NCBI GenBank assembly: GCA_030063045.1
Contig: JAQSEB010000016.1
Span: 1,054,001-1,118,000, forward strand
Reading direction: 5' to 3'
Length of the DNA stretch: 64,000 nt
From: Pratylenchus scribneri
Taxonomy: Eukaryota; Nematoda; Chromadorea; Rhabditida; Pratylenchidae
Notes under the pieces: generated by a model
Database searches by the model: none
Told to the model about the DNA's origin: nothing
Seen by the model: the letters and a program-made list of their open reading frames with translations, nothing else
Shown: positions 51,185-63,398 of the stretch, in pieces
Numbering within the stretch: position 1 is the first letter of the stretch
How the letters are laid out: every line of letters starts with the position of its first letter
Made by a program: the position numbers and the translations under genes

Positions 51185-54100
51185 ATGTCCAAATTGTCAA
51201 TTCTTTTATACATTTTTGCCTTTACAACATTCTATGAAAATATTTTGGGGGAAAATGACGGAAATGTCTTCAAAATTGCTTTACGAAAGCAGAAAAAATT
51301 CCAGCGAAATACAATGAATGTTGTCCAAAATCAGAAGAATGCTGTTGATATTGTGAAATTGAAAGATATTTATAATTATGCATATACTACCACAGTTAAA
51401 CTTGGTAATCAAAAATATTCGAGAATACCGGAATATACATATTCAATATTTCACTTGTTGAAATAAAATTTTCATACCCGTATTTTTTGGCATCTAATTA
51501 ATTTTACAAATAGTTTAAAATTAAACAAATTTAGTGTTTAATTGTATAGTACTACTTGGTATTATTTGATTGGATTAAGGTAAAAGATTACATTGGAAAT
51601 TGTAATTTAACAAAAAAAAAAACAAAATAAGTCAGTCTAAGATTTTTCATTTATTGGCTGTAATTTTCTGATTTTTGTTTGATTTTGTTCATTTTTATCA
51701 TAATGTTCTGGAAAAATCTAAACAAATTGATATAAATGTTTTATTATTCATATATTGATTTGTAACTTTGCTAAAATATTAATACAAAAATTGGGTAACA
51801 TTTCGCTTCAAAATTGGATAAAAACAAAAAATTCTTTATCCAAAATTTTTCCAGGAAATCCACCGCAAGAATTAATTGTGCAAATTGACACCGGATCTTC
51901 GGACTTTTGGGTTTATGGCCCAAATTGTTGTTTGAATTCATGGAGGAAATGCCCGGAAAAATGCAATCGAAAAAATGGTAATACGATGGAAAAATATAAA
52001 TGGATCACATTTTATTTAATTGTATACTTTTAAAGAATAATATATATTAAGTAGGTTTAAAATCTCATCCCAAAATATGTTTTCGGTGTTTACATATGAT
52101 GTCCATTGATCAATTCTTTACCGATGTTTCATTTAAAAAGCATAAAATGCATAATCAACTACATAAAATGTAAATTAGTCAAATTGATATATAATATGTT
52201 ATATTGTAAAGTCATTATAAAAATTGTAAAAAATTTTTAAAAATATTTTTTTTGCTAAATATCATTTAATTTTATTTGTTTTGTTAGAAATATTAACCCA
52301 AACCTAAAAGTTTAATTTTACAAATTTTTCCAAACAGCCTTTAATTATTAAGAAAAAGATATTAAAAACTATTATTATTTGATAATTTAAAGGAACCATT
52401 TTGTCAAATTGCCCAAAGAATTGTGAATATAAATTCTTTCCGAGCGATTCGAACACATTTCAACATACTAACAATTATTTCAATATTTCTTATGGTGATG
52501 GAAGTTATTGCAATGGCACAATGGGAAAAGATTATTTACAAGTAAACAAAATATTAAAATAAAATTAATATTTGTATTTAGATTGGATCGCTCAAAATAG
52601 CAAACACTAATTTTGGTATGGCAAACAGGTCAAGTGAGAAAATGGAAGAAGATCATTTCATTCATGGAATTATGGGCATGGGTTTTATCAAATTATCAAC
52701 TTCAAAACCCAAAATGTTTGAATCGCCTTTGTTCGAAGCAATGAATCAAAAATTGTTACCAGAAAATTTGTTCACTGTTTTTATGAAAACTTCTCTGAAC
52801 GGAGGAATTTTGAAAGCTGGAGGAGGTCAAAATTTTAGGAAAATTGCTTTAAAAATATTTTTATTTTATTATTTCAAGTATTGACAATTGGTGGGATTGA
52901 TCATGAAAATTGTGGTGAAATAATTGGCTGGTCTGATGTGGCAGAATTTGATTATGAAACTGGACGTGGATTTGGATTTTGGGGTCTCAAAGTTGAGGTA
53001 TGCCCATAAATTCAATAATATAAAAATATCGAATTGACATTTTTAAATTAATTTTTCTTGAGATTGGTATGAGTTATGGGATGATTGGGGGGATTTTTTA
53101 AAATAAAAAAGTCTTTATCTTTTTGTGATATCAATTCTTTCATTTTTTTTTATTTTGTAGCCCTGTTCGTGGTTTTTTCGCTTTTAATTTTTCAGAAAAT
53201 TGTTTTAGATTTTATGAAAATTTTAAAGAACTCATCGAGAAACATTAATTGGTTGGATAGGTACAAAATAAAAAAATTAACGGAAATGTGGTTTAAAAAA
53301 CGATTTAGGTTTGTTGATTCATAATTAAATTCAATATTACATATAACAGTCGATGTATCTGAAGAAATCTAATTTAGTGTATTATTTATTGTATGGTTTT
53401 TAATGATTTAAATGGGTTTACAATAGAGGTCCCAGATGTACTTTATTTAAAGATTTGTACTTTATTTTAACTTTGATGTACTTTTTGTACTTTTTTTTCA
53501 CAAAATAATGAAAAAATGGTAAAATTTTTCGCTGCGCGGCTATTTTTTGCTAAAATTTTTCGCCTACGCCGAGAAAAATTCTAAAAATTTCTTCTCAAAA
53601 AACATGTTTAAAAAATTTTAATCAATTTATTTTAGCCTAAAAAGAAAATCTTTATTTTGACCCCAAAATCTTTATTTTCGAGGCCATTGTACTTTATTTT
53701 GAAAAAAAAATCTGGGACCTCTGGTTTACAATTGTTAAAAAACCAAAACCACTCGAGGGATAAAAAATTTTTGCGAAGTAAAATGAAATTTCCTATAATT
53801 TTATTCCTCAAATTTCAGAGTGTTCGCATTGGAAATTCCGTCATCATTTCTACGCTCATGCCTGCCATTTCTGATACTGGATGTTCTTTGGTGCTAGGAC
53901 CCAAGAAAATTGTCAACCAAATTTATGATCAACTTGACATCCCAGATAATGGGGAAATTCCATGCGATATGGAGTATGATCCATTTGTGTTCAAAATTGC
54001 TGGCAAAGAATATAACTTGACAAAGGTAAATTAGTAATTATTTGTAGCTGGAAATTAGATAATATTTTATTAATCTAATCTTTGGTTGTTAAAATTACTT

Positions 54101-54397
54101 TAAAAAATTATTAAATTTCTTTTGAAAAAATTAATTTTTAAGGAAATGCTCACTCTGGTCGTGGATATTAATACGAATTCGTGCATATTTGGAATGGGAA
54201 GTAAGTTCAATTGAATATTATTCCATTTATTTTGGCAATTTTAAGTACATCGTTACCCATTTTGGAATCTTGGCGATCCATTCATTCGTCAATATTGCCA
54301 TGTTTGTTAATTTGATATTCCTTTTTTATTTTTCTCAAATTTTAAGATTTATGATATGGACCAAAAGCGCATTGGATTTGCTGAGATCAAAAAGTAA
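51185..54397 (+). CDS. Secreted pepsin-family aspartic protease (408 aa)
   Basis: Nine exons (51185-51404, 51855-51977, 52393-52541, 52582-52825, 52879-52997, 53819-54025, 54143-54200, 54246-54301, 54347-54397) join in frame to 408 residues, the normal length of a pepsin/cathepsin-D zymogen. A signal peptide (LSILLYIFAFTTFYENILG) and a basic propeptide precede the two-lobed enzyme. The first catalytic motif is VQIDTGSSDFWVYGP, the flap YGDGSYCNGTMG, and the second catalytic motif AISDTGCSLVLGP. The C-terminus has FWNLGDPFIRQYCHIYDMDQ and KRIGFAE. The residue after the second DTG is Cys where Ser or Thr is usual. The role is acidic proteolysis, in the intestine or secreted by glands. Intron 5 contains a hAT-like MITE. 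Confidence 0.88.
53424..53723. mobile_element. hAT-like MITE (300 bp, 8-bp TSD GTTTACAA)
   Basis: Ends TAGAGGTCCCAGAT and ATCTGGGACCTCTG are inverted repeats with one terminal mismatch, flanked on both sides by GTTTACAA. Inside, CGCTGCGCGGCTATTTTT relates it to the element at 12850. It lies in intron 5 of the aspartic protease gene. Confidence 0.9.
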
Positions 54398-55724
54398 TTG
54401 AAGAAATTTTCAAGCAAAGAAAATAATAAAGAAAAAATGTTGATCAAAATTTATAAACTTTTGAAATGACAAATGAAATAATAAAAATCCAAGTGAATTC
54501 TTTTTGGATGGAAGCTGAACGGCGGATGTTGAAATTGTTTATTCAACTGAAATTTAAAAATTTATTTCATTCAATTCTTTCTTAATTAATTTTTGGTCGC
54601 AATAATTGTTAGTCATTAGTCTTATGGAATTATTTGTAAAAGATTAATTTAGTTCATTAAAAATATGTTTTAAAATGGAATTAAATTTGCCTATCTGGCA
54701 ATGAAGAGGTTTGCTTTTTAAATAGATAATTTTATTTGGGTGGAATTGTGTTTAATAAATGAAAGTGTGTTGCATTTTGAATGGATAATTTAGATCATCC
54801 GTACATGTATACGGTTGATCAAATAAGAAAAAATTATTCGCATTTGTGCTTACGGATTCGGATATTTTTTTTTATTTGTATAGAAATTTTGCCAAATTTG
54901 GAGGCCTTTATAAGCCCATTGAAAATTCACACAAAACCATGATTTTCCAACATCCCTAATTTTTGTTTATTTCAGAATAGTCGGAATTCGATGGAATGAA
55001 GTTTGTCATATCCAAAAAAAGGCATGGAATTTAAATTTAGGATGGATAATTTTTATATGGTATGAATAAAATTTCCCTCTCTAGCAAGACAGGGAATTTT
55101 GCATTTGGGTTTGAAAATTTTTATTTAGATGGAATTAATTTGGTCTATAAAAGACAGGGATTTAAATTTTTGGATTAATAATTTGATCATCCGTTCAATT
55201 TTATGATTGGAGTAAAGGAAAATTTTTTCGCAATTTAGTTACATGAATTTGGATAATTTTGAAATAAGGAAAATTTGCCCAATTCCTATCCGGCAAACGA
55301 ATGGAATTTGCATTTTGGATGAATAATTTAATTTTGATCATTCTACGAATTATTTTCTACCCGTCTTTGGCCCGTGGACACGATTTTTACACCGGCGCAA
55401 TTTATGAAGTTGTGATAAAAGGTAGAAAAATGGAAAAGCTAATTCTAACCACTTTTTTTAAAATTTTGACCCAAAGATAGGAATTTAACTTTTTTACAAT
55501 TTAGTTTAAATTTCGAACCAGTCAGCGAAATTATTTTTTCCGTCTTGGTGCATATTTTATTCATTTTTAGAATACATTCTAGAGTAAATTTCTGTATGAA
55601 ATGACAAAAAAAAATGTTAAAAAAATATATTAAATTCATCAATTATTTAGAATTTTCATGGAATTTGAACGCTCTTTCAGTGAAAGGTGCCTCAAATGCT
55701 ATAAAAGAAAACAAAAAAAAATAG
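54398..55724. other. Intergenic DNA with repeated family upstream modules
   Basis: An orphan family promoter is at 54907-54923 (TTTATAAGCCCATTGAAAA, then ACCATGATTTTCCAAC) with no signal exon after it. The TTGCATTTTGGATGGATAATTT-type module recurs near 54775, 55155 and 55310. No gene is seen. Confidence 0.6.
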
Positions 55725-55942
55725 CATTGAAATTGGTGACGAGGAATGGACAGGCAATCTTGGTTCGGTAGCAGCCGGTGGCCGTTACGACAAATTGGTT
55801 GGATTGTTTTTGAACATTGGGGAAGGCGAAAAAGAAAAAAGGCATTGGTGAAAAACGTCAAAGGGATGTGCCATGCGTGGGCGTCTCATTCAGCATTGAA
55901 CGCATTTTTGCCATTATAGAAATGAAAATGCAAATGGAAGCG
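55725..55942 (+). pseudogene. Histidyl-tRNA-synthetase-like remnant
   Basis: After an acceptor-like TAG, the frame reads GSVAAGGRYDKLVGLF, close to the AAGGRYD motif of class II histidyl-tRNA synthetases. About 40 bases later, in another frame, it reads DVPCVGVSFSIERIFAIIE, matching the following PCVG.S.GIERI segment, and ends at a GTGAGT donor. One frameshift separates the two, and the remaining catalytic and anticodon-binding domains are not seen nearby. It is therefore an isolated fragment of a housekeeping gene, not a functional synthetase. The family match is from memory. Confidence 0.65.
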
Positions 55943-57143
55943 GTGAGTAATTTTGAAATATTTATTAATGGGGTCAATCCAAAAGACTTATACCTTAAAT
56001 ATCTGTGGCCCAAAACCAAAAGAACTAACTAAATTGACTATGATTCAGGTAATTTCAGAAATATTTTTTTCGATTTTTTTGCATTATTTTGAAAAATAAA
56101 ATAAAAATCCATTCTTTGGGGTTGTAGATCTTTAAAGTGTAAATGTAGATCTTTTGGCTCCATCCCCCCTTGATAATGGGAAGAAATCGATCTAATACTA
56201 TGAAATAAAGCACCGGCGAATTTTTTCCCATTAAAATAAGAATTATCCAAAAATAACTTTATTCCTTGATCTCCAGAATAATTGGATTTGATGTAAAGGA
56301 ATTTGGTGTATCCCAAAAATGAAAAGAATTTGCATTTGAATTGAAAACTTTGATCATTCCTTCAATTGAGTAATCAAGGAAGCAAAGTTAGCATTTGGTC
56401 AGATGGATTTGGATATTTATTTAAGACAAATTAAAATTTATAAAATTTGCGGGCTTTAAATTTTGAAAGGGTCAAATTTTTTTGTTGATTTTACTGCAAC
56501 CGATTTCCTTACTAAAAAGGGGGTAACCTTCATTTACCAACACCCAAAATGGGGTAAATTTTCCTTTTTATTAAAAATGAAAAATAATATTCAAATCCGT
56601 GGAACCAAAATGCCGTATAATCTTTGCTTATTCCAGAATAGTGGGAATTGGATGGAATGGAGTTTGGCCTGGCATGGGATTTAAATTTTGAATGGATAAT
56701 TTTTATTTGGTATGAATTAAATTTCCCTCTCTAGCAAAAGGCATGGAATTTTTCATTTGGGATTAGCATCTTTTTTTGTATTCAATGCCTTTAATATCAA
56801 AACACGACTTCTTCATCAAAAAAATGAGCTTAAAGGTTTTCAAATGGAGAAAATTTTATTCGTTATCAAAAAATATCTAAATCCATTGCCCCAAAATGCA
56901 TTTTATTTTTTTTTCTTTTTTTTTTGTTATCAAAAATGAAAAAAAATTATCGAAATCCGTTGGCCAAAAAGTGAACAACTTTATCGCTAATTCTCCATAA
57001 GACAGTGTAAAATAACACTCAAAATTATCTATCCAAAAATTTCGTAGACCCATGAAACGTCCGGCCACGAAATGTCCGTATATTAATAAATTCAATTTGA
57101 TAGTAAAAAATAATCAATTTTTAAAATTTTATCCATTATTCAG
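55943..57143. other. Intergenic DNA with upstream-module relics
   Basis: More copies of the secreted-family upstream module (near 56340, 56590 and 56690) plus poly-T and poly-A tracts. No gene supported. Confidence 0.5.
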
Positions 57144-57411
57144 CCAATGAGTTGCCATTTAAATGCAATGGCCAAATTGCGGGAAAAAATTTGCTCACCA
57201 ATCGAATTTGCGTACTCATGAACAATCACATAAAAGTGCGTATAGGAATTTTTTAAATAAATTAATATTTTATATTCTCTTCAAAATTTTAGAAGAGAGA
57301 CAATTTGTCTGCACAAATTTTGGACAAACTTTCAATCGAAATGATAATTTTATCAGACATCAACGGAATAAGAGACCATGTATCAGAAAAGGAAATATAC
57401 ATTATAAATGA
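57144..57411 (+). pseudogene. Decayed C2H2 zinc-finger gene fragment
   Basis: Exon 57144-57235 reads NELPFKCN in one frame and then CGKKFAHQSNLRTHEQSH in another, so one finger is broken by an indel. Exon 57293-57411 continues with FVCTNFGQTFNRNDNFIRHQ, where the second zinc-binding Cys is replaced by Phe. Linker-like ELPFKC and H-x3-H spacing identify the C2H2 class. No complete finger remains, so the fragment is judged non-functional. Confidence 0.6.
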
Positions 57412-57770
57412 AAAATTGCCGATGAATTAAAAGAAATGAGATGAAGAAATATTTGCTAAAGCAAATTTCAAAAATTTTTAATTTGGCTAACAAAATGTGT
57501 TTGTTTATTTATTAATATATCTTATTGTATATATAAATATAAATTTAAATTACTAAATAAGAAATATATTATAAGATAAGTAATTTTTGCTCAAATAACA
57601 TTAATTAATTAATTCCAGTACAAATTAATTTTATTGTATGCGCGGCATTATCGGTTGAATTTGAAAATTTTGTTATATATTTGACAAATTTAATTATTTT
57701 CAATATTATTTTTTTCATCTAAATTTTTTTTATGGAAGAGTCTTCTCACACACATTCTGGCTACTCCTCT
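57412..57770. other. AT-rich intergenic DNA
   Basis: Contains the family 3' flank in inverted orientation (TTTTTGCTCAAATAACATT), belonging to the minus-strand fragment at 57771. Nothing else is seen. Confidence 0.5.
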
Positions 57771-58177
57771 TCAACGATTAAAGCAGGACATATCACCCCA
57801 TGCATCAGCAGAACATTGTCCATTGCAACATTCATCATCGCGCCGACATGCTAAAAAGTCATAACAAGTAAAAATAATTATATATAGAATGTAGAAAAAA
57901 CTTAAGAAAAAATTAAAAATATCACGACACTTTTCGCCAAATATTTTTATATGTTTAAACTCTGGAATTGCTTAAATGGTTAGTATTAAATTACGCGGTT
58001 GCTACCACATCTCAATAAAAACTAGTGGTATAATAGAAATCAGAGAATGCTAATTCTCAAAATTATGCTTACGTTCGTCATGAGGGAGACAAGTGCAGTA
58101 GCGGATGGTCTGCTGCGGCCAGTTTGCTGCATTAGTTAAACATTTTCCACTGCAGCACACTCTATCCTCCAAACATA
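57771..58177 (-). pseudogene. Two-module cysteine-rich fragment lacking a signal exon
   Basis: Minus-strand exons 58073-58177 (C-x5-CC-x3-C, then YCTC) and 57771-57850 (C-x5-CC-x3-C, a loop of 10, then C and a stop) are phase-1 modules of the secreted family and join in frame. No signal-peptide exon or TATA block is visible upstream (58180-58960), although relics of the family upstream module are there. Either the first exon is lost or it lies further away. Confidence 0.6.
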
Positions 58178-58962
58178 CTAAAAAATTCATACATTATTAA
58201 AAATAATTTTATCTAGCTCTAAAAATGATAAGAGAAAATTTAATATATCAAGCCCACAATTTTGCTTCCTTTTTCTCCCAAATAACATTGAACGGATGAT
58301 CAAAATTATCTATCTAAAATGTAAATTTAATACGTTTGCTGGATAGGCATTGGGCAAAATTTTCCTTATTTCAAAATAAAAATTATTATCCAAATTCATG
58401 TAACTAAAATGCGAAAAAATTTTCCTTTCCTCCAATCATAAAATTGAAGGGATGATCAAATTATCTATCCAAAAATTTAAATCCCTGTCTTTTACAGACC
58501 AAACTTCATTCCATCTAAATAAAAATTTTTCGTTGATAACAACTGATTTAGGATTGAAGGAAAACATCATGGAAAATTCGCTTATATTTAATTTTGATAA
58601 TAATTTATAAATTGGAAAATGGATTTGATCAGTAAATATCGTAAAAAATTATTTTTAATGTAGTTTAAATGCATAATTGAAACGATATTAGAGAAATAAA
58701 AAATTTTTAAATTTTTAAACATTTGCTGTAGCCAAAATGATTGGATAGGAAATGATTTATCAAAAGAAAACCTCAAAATTACAGATAATTTCTATAAAAA
58801 ATTGGAGTAAATTTACTAAACAATTTAATAAAAAAAACAATGTAAAGTTGAATATATATCAGCAAAGTTACATGACAAATTTTTGAAATAAAGATGGGAT
58901 ATTTTTAATTTTCTCTTATAATTTATTTAAAAGTTTGTTATAAAAATTATATGATTTTTTAG
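58178..58962. other. Spacer between divergent cysteine-rich fragments
   Basis: Inverted copies of the family upstream module (CAAAATTATCTATCTAAAAT and similar) without a core promoter. No gene. Confidence 0.5.
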
Positions 58963-59330
58963 CATGTCAGGACAATTCACATTATTGCAGTGGACATTGT
59001 CCACATGCATCAGAAACTGAACCGCTTTGCAAGTGTCAATGCGTCCCAGATGGCGAAGGTATGTATAATTTAAGAGCATACACAGAGAGTTTCCCAATTC
59101 CGACCATTAATTTGTTGAAATTGCGTATGCACTATGAAATACATAATATTATTATTTAATATTCGATTAAGCACTTAAACAAGAGCAAACAAAAAGCAAT
59201 TAAGACATTAAATTCATATATAGAATAAAAAAATATTTTTCGAAAAGAGTTGGGATATTTTCAATTTATGTATTACTTTATAGAGTGTCGCGACAGTAGC
59301 CAGTGTTGCGGTCAACATTTTGTGGATTAA
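58963..59330 (+). pseudogene. Two-module cysteine-rich fragment lacking a signal exon
   Basis: Exons 58963-59058 (C-x6-C-x3-C, then CKCQC) and 59284-59330 (C-x5-CC then a stop after HFVD) join in frame and have phase-1 family borders. The last module stops before its final cysteines and the first lacks the CC pair (YC for CC), so it is degenerate. It lies head to head with the fragment at 57771. The family 3' flank (AATAAATTGAAGATGGTTG) follows. Confidence 0.6.
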
Positions 59331-60283
59331 CTATTCTTAATGAGCGTAGGTGCCCTGGTTCTGAAGAGTGGAGCAGAATTTGTGTGATGACATTCCTCTT
59401 CCATTACTGAACAAATTTTAGATGAAAAAGAAATAAATTGAAGATGGTTGAATTTTGTGAATAAAAAATTTATAGTATAAAATTTTCATATTCAACTGAA
59501 AATTTATTATAAACACAACAAAATCATTTGTACTGTCATGACTTGATAATAAAGATATATTTAAATATTTTTGTTTTAATTAAATTAGATAATATAATTA
59601 TTAGCTTTCAATAAAAATCAAGAAAATTTCAATTCTTTTCATCCATTTTTTTATTTGATAAAAAAATGAGGAATTTTCAATAAATCAATAAAAATCAAAA
59701 ACATTTTAAAACTTCAAAATTTTGACATATGTTTTATCTTCCGGTGCAATTTAAATTTTCCAATTTTTATTCTCGAAATTCATTAAAATTTAATTTTAGT
59801 CGATAAAAATTATCGTATCGCAGTCCGTCAACTTCGACTATGCAAATGAAAAATTATAATAAGTCTTGGCAAAATTTATGGCCACAATACTAATACGAAC
59901 ATGGAAATTCCGCTTTCTTTAAATTTATTAACATAATCTGATAAAAAAATCATTTGTAATTGTAATAGCATGTATTTTTATTTTTATTAGAGCTGACAAT
60001 TTTCATTCCCAATTATTCAGTCAAATTCAATGTAAATTAGTTTTTTATCATTGCCTAAATAGTTTATTAAAATTTTCATTTGGAAAATCAATTTTGTATG
60101 TGAGTCTAAATTTGCTAAAATTCTGTCAACACAATACATATCAAAATGAATAGGTATGTTTATCGGGGCAATGGAAAAATGAGAATTGAATGGAATGAAG
60201 TGTGAAAAATATAAGAAATTTGCATATTTTATGGATAATTTTGATCATTCTTGCAAGGTTATGATGGGAGGAAAACGTAAGGG
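59331..60283. other. Intergenic AT-rich DNA
   Basis: 3' flank of the fragment above and an upstream-module relic near 60220. No gene. Confidence 0.5.
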
Positions 60284-60683
60284 GTTGAGTCCACAAAGGG
60301 CAGTGCAAATATGGGCGTCTCCTGAATAGTGCAAATGTGGGCGTTTTCGAATTTTAATAAATCAGGAATCGGTTTTAGACCATACAAACCTTATACCATT
60401 TTGTAGATCTCATCAAGACGCATCGATTGGTATATAATTTGTCATGGTTTGGGTTAAAATTAAAAAGTTCAAAACAAAAGACTGGTAAAATGGTTTAATA
60501 CCATTTAATTTCTGACCAAATCATGACAAATTATACACGAATCGATGCGTCTCGATGAGGTCTACAAAATGGTATATGGTTTGTAGGGTCTAATACCGGT
60601 TTCTAATTTATTAGAAGTCGAAAACGCCAACATTTGCACTATTCAGCAGGAGACGCCCACATTTGCACTGTTCAGGAGTCGAC
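60284..60683. mobile_element. Foldback element (about 400 bp)
   Basis: A long imperfect palindrome. The left arm (GTGCAAATGTGGGCGTTTTC, AAACCTTATACCATTTTGTA, GACGCATCGATT) is mirrored by the right arm (AATCGATGCGTC, TACAAAATGGTATATGGTTT, GAAAACGCC). Ends are GGTTGAGTCC and GGAGTCGACC. No ORF. Confidence 0.75.
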
Positions 60684-60958
60684 CTAGCACCGGAGGAAAA
60701 TAAGCAAAATTGCTCGCATTTTGGGTCCATGAATTTTGGAATTTTTTTTTGAGTTTTGATAGCAAAAAACAAAATTTTTATTGCGTAAGACATTTTAGTG
60801 TGTGTTCACAATTAACTATGTTGCAATGGTTAAAAAAATTTTCGATTATAATTTTTTATTCAAAAATTCAATCATTTTTAATTATTTATTTTCATCTAAA
60901 TTTGTTTCGTTCATGGAAGACTTCACTCAAATTCTGCTCTAATTCAAATCACAAACAC

Positions 60959-63289
60959 TTATAGGCATGCCAAATTTTCACCACAATTATTAGTGCAACA
61001 CTGTAAATTGTAGTGACAACCTAAAAAGCCAACATAAAATTTTACAAAATTTATATGCGATAATTGCAAATATGACTCCCTTTTATGAAAAATATTTTTT
61101 AAATTAATTTTTAATTTGTTAATTGCTCTTTGGTTTTTAATCTTTAATTGGGCAAATGTAAAGAAGTGTGATCCCGCCGGATTTTGATTAAAAAATAAGG
61201 GAAACATGTTTTTATGCGTAATTTTAGGTGCTGATCACGAATCTGAGCTCAGAATTTTGATATCTTTTCATCTTGAATATTGCCAACTTTACGATGAAAA
61301 AGCATAGGGGGACGACCAAGGGTATTTTTGGTAAAAATTTTTTCGGGGCAAATACATAGCTTATTCGACGCGGTTTGACGAGCGGAATCCAATGGTACCA
61401 TTTTTATTAGAAAATATGGCAATATAAGCAAGCATTGACCAAAATAATTGTTTATCTTGGTAGGGTATTTAGTAGGGTTTCACTGTAAGTTCCGGTTCCG
61501 GTGGCCGGAAGTTCCGGCCTTTTTAGGATTCCGGTTCCCATTTTCCTATTCCGGATTGAAAAATGAGTTCCGGTTCCGGTTTTGGTTCCTGTCACCAAGT
61601 TCCGATTTCGGTTCCGGTTGAAAGCCTGGTTCCGGCGAAGCAGAAAAATTTGCACCTAAGTAAACTGGATTTTGTTGCATAAATTGTAGTTTGAAAAGAT
61701 TTGAAAATGTGATCAAGCAGGACTAAGATTACATGCTTTTTGAGGAGAAATTTTTACAATTTCTCGAGCCGAAGACGAAAAATTTAGACCAAAAATAGCC
61801 GAAATTTTATCATTTTTTTATAATTTCATGAAAAAAGTACATAAAGTAACACAATGACCCAAATAAAGTACAAATCTTTAAATAAAGTACATCTGAGAAC
61901 CCTGCTCTATGGCCATCTTTGCCTTTAATTTTACCCTCCAAGAAAATTTTTGGTCTATTTTTTATTCAAAAACCATTTTCAACTGAAATTTTTTGCTTAA
62001 ACGGGCATTTTTAATATAAATTATTTCATTTATGGTCCTTTCTTTTCTAATTTTTCTCCCTGCGAGGCCATTTTTATTAGAAATTCTTCTTTTTGTGAAT
62101 TATTTAGGCTAAAATTTTTCTCTGCTGGGCTTTTTTGAAATATTTTCTCTTTTGGGTCTTTATTGTTGAAGCAAACCTAGATAACTAAAAATTGATGTAA
62201 AATATTGGATATGTATATGTGATATTTGAATAAATTTTCTTTGATTTTTTCGCGAAATTTTATGAAAAATTAAATTTTTAAAAATTTTTTTGACCATTTT
62301 TCAAAAAACCGAAAAACCGGAAAACCGAAACCGAAAACCGACAATTTTTTAAAACCGAAACCGAAAACCGACATTGGAAAACCGAAAACCTCGGTTTAAA
62401 ACCGAATTTGAGCTACCCTAGTATTATCTTGACATTTTCTTGGTAAAAGTCGGCAATATCTTACCAAGATGACAATATATCAAATTCTGAGCTCAGAATC
62501 GTGTTTAGCGCCTAAAATAACTCTTAAATTTATGTTTCCCTTATTTTTAAAATCAAAATCCGGCGGGACTCACTTCTATGCGTTTGCCTTTAATTGCATT
62601 ATTAATCAAATAATGTAATTGCAATTACAATTTTAACAAATTAATATAGAAAGTGGAATACAATCGCATTGTATGCTATTGTTATGCCCAAAAATTATAC
62701 ATACTATGGCCTCTTCCTAAGCAATAATTGCAAACGCCCTTCCAAGGCGGCTCTGTCATTACGCATGCTCCTCTGCAACACTGTTTATAGTGACTACATG
62801 CTAAAAGAAACAAATAAAAATAATTCTTCTAAGCCTAATTTTAAAGATTTATATTTATAAAGAAAAAAGAAAATATCACTCTCTCGAAATATATTTAATT
62901 AATAATTAATAATATTCAGCAAATCTTTTCTCGATTAATTGTCTTAGTAATAATATTTAGGTATTAACAATCATAATCTCAACAAGTTAATAGTAGAAAT
63001 CAGAAAATAACCAAAATCGAATAATATGCCTAAAATTACACATACGATTGTTATCCGAAATGCAGTTAAAGCAATGACCAGATGGATCGTAATATTGATT
63101 TTGGGAACATCCTGAAAAAATGGTAAATAAATGATTTTTATAAAGTATTTACTACCACCTACCGCATTCACCGAGACCATCCACCATCACAAAATGCTGT
63201 TGAATCAATAAAATGGTCAGCAAAAGAAATGTGCTTATGCATGACATTGGGAAAGCATTTTTGTCGAATAAATAGAGCAAGGCAGCCAT
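60959..63289 (-). CDS. Secreted multi-module cysteine-rich protein (116 aa)
   Basis: Minus-strand exons 63163-63289, 63046-63111, 62705-62800 and 60959-61020 join in frame to 116 residues. Exon 1 encodes a signal peptide (CISTFLLLTILLIQQHFV), followed by VDGLGEC. Exon 2 has C-x12-C-x2-C without a CC pair. Exon 3 has C-x5-CC-x3-C and NYC, and exon 4 C-x5-CC-x3-C-x6-C then TAA. All joins are phase 1 at a Cys codon, so modules can be added or lost without frame change. It is the longest family member here. The last intron (1.68 kb) is nearly filled by a TIR element. The promoter is at 63384-63398. Confidence 0.75.
61151..62588. mobile_element. Non-autonomous TIR element (1438 bp, 8-bp TSD TTTAATTG) with nested insertions
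   Basis: Arms of about 120 bp are inverted repeats. GATCCCGCCGGATTTTGATT (left) mirrors AATCAAAATCCGGCGGGACT with small differences (right), and TCTGAGCTCAGAATTTTGAT mirrors ATCAAATTCTGAGCTCAGA. Ends are GGCAAA and TTTGCC, with TTTAATTG on both sides. Inside are a GGTTCCGG-core segment (about 61485-61640), a relative of the 12850 MITE truncated at its left side (ending 61906), and an AAACCG-core segment (about 62300-62421). No transposase. Confidence 0.8.
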
Positions 63290-63383
63290 TTTCTTCGAAG
63301 AAATATTCAGAGCAGAAGAAAATGTGGAATTTGGATAAAGTTGATGGGAATGGGATGGAAAATGATTAGTTTATGTGACCTTC

Positions 63384-63398
63384 CATTGGGCTTATAAT
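63384..63398 (-). promoter_or_regulatory. Family core promoter of the gene at 63289
   Basis: Minus-strand TTATAAGCCCAATGGAAGG, then ACTAATCATTTTCC, about 100 bp before the ATG; one change from the common form. Confidence 0.65.

Noticed and set aside
53085..53324. 79-codon frame in the aspartic protease gene
   Set aside because: Lies wholly within intron 5 and lacks pepsin-family sequence.
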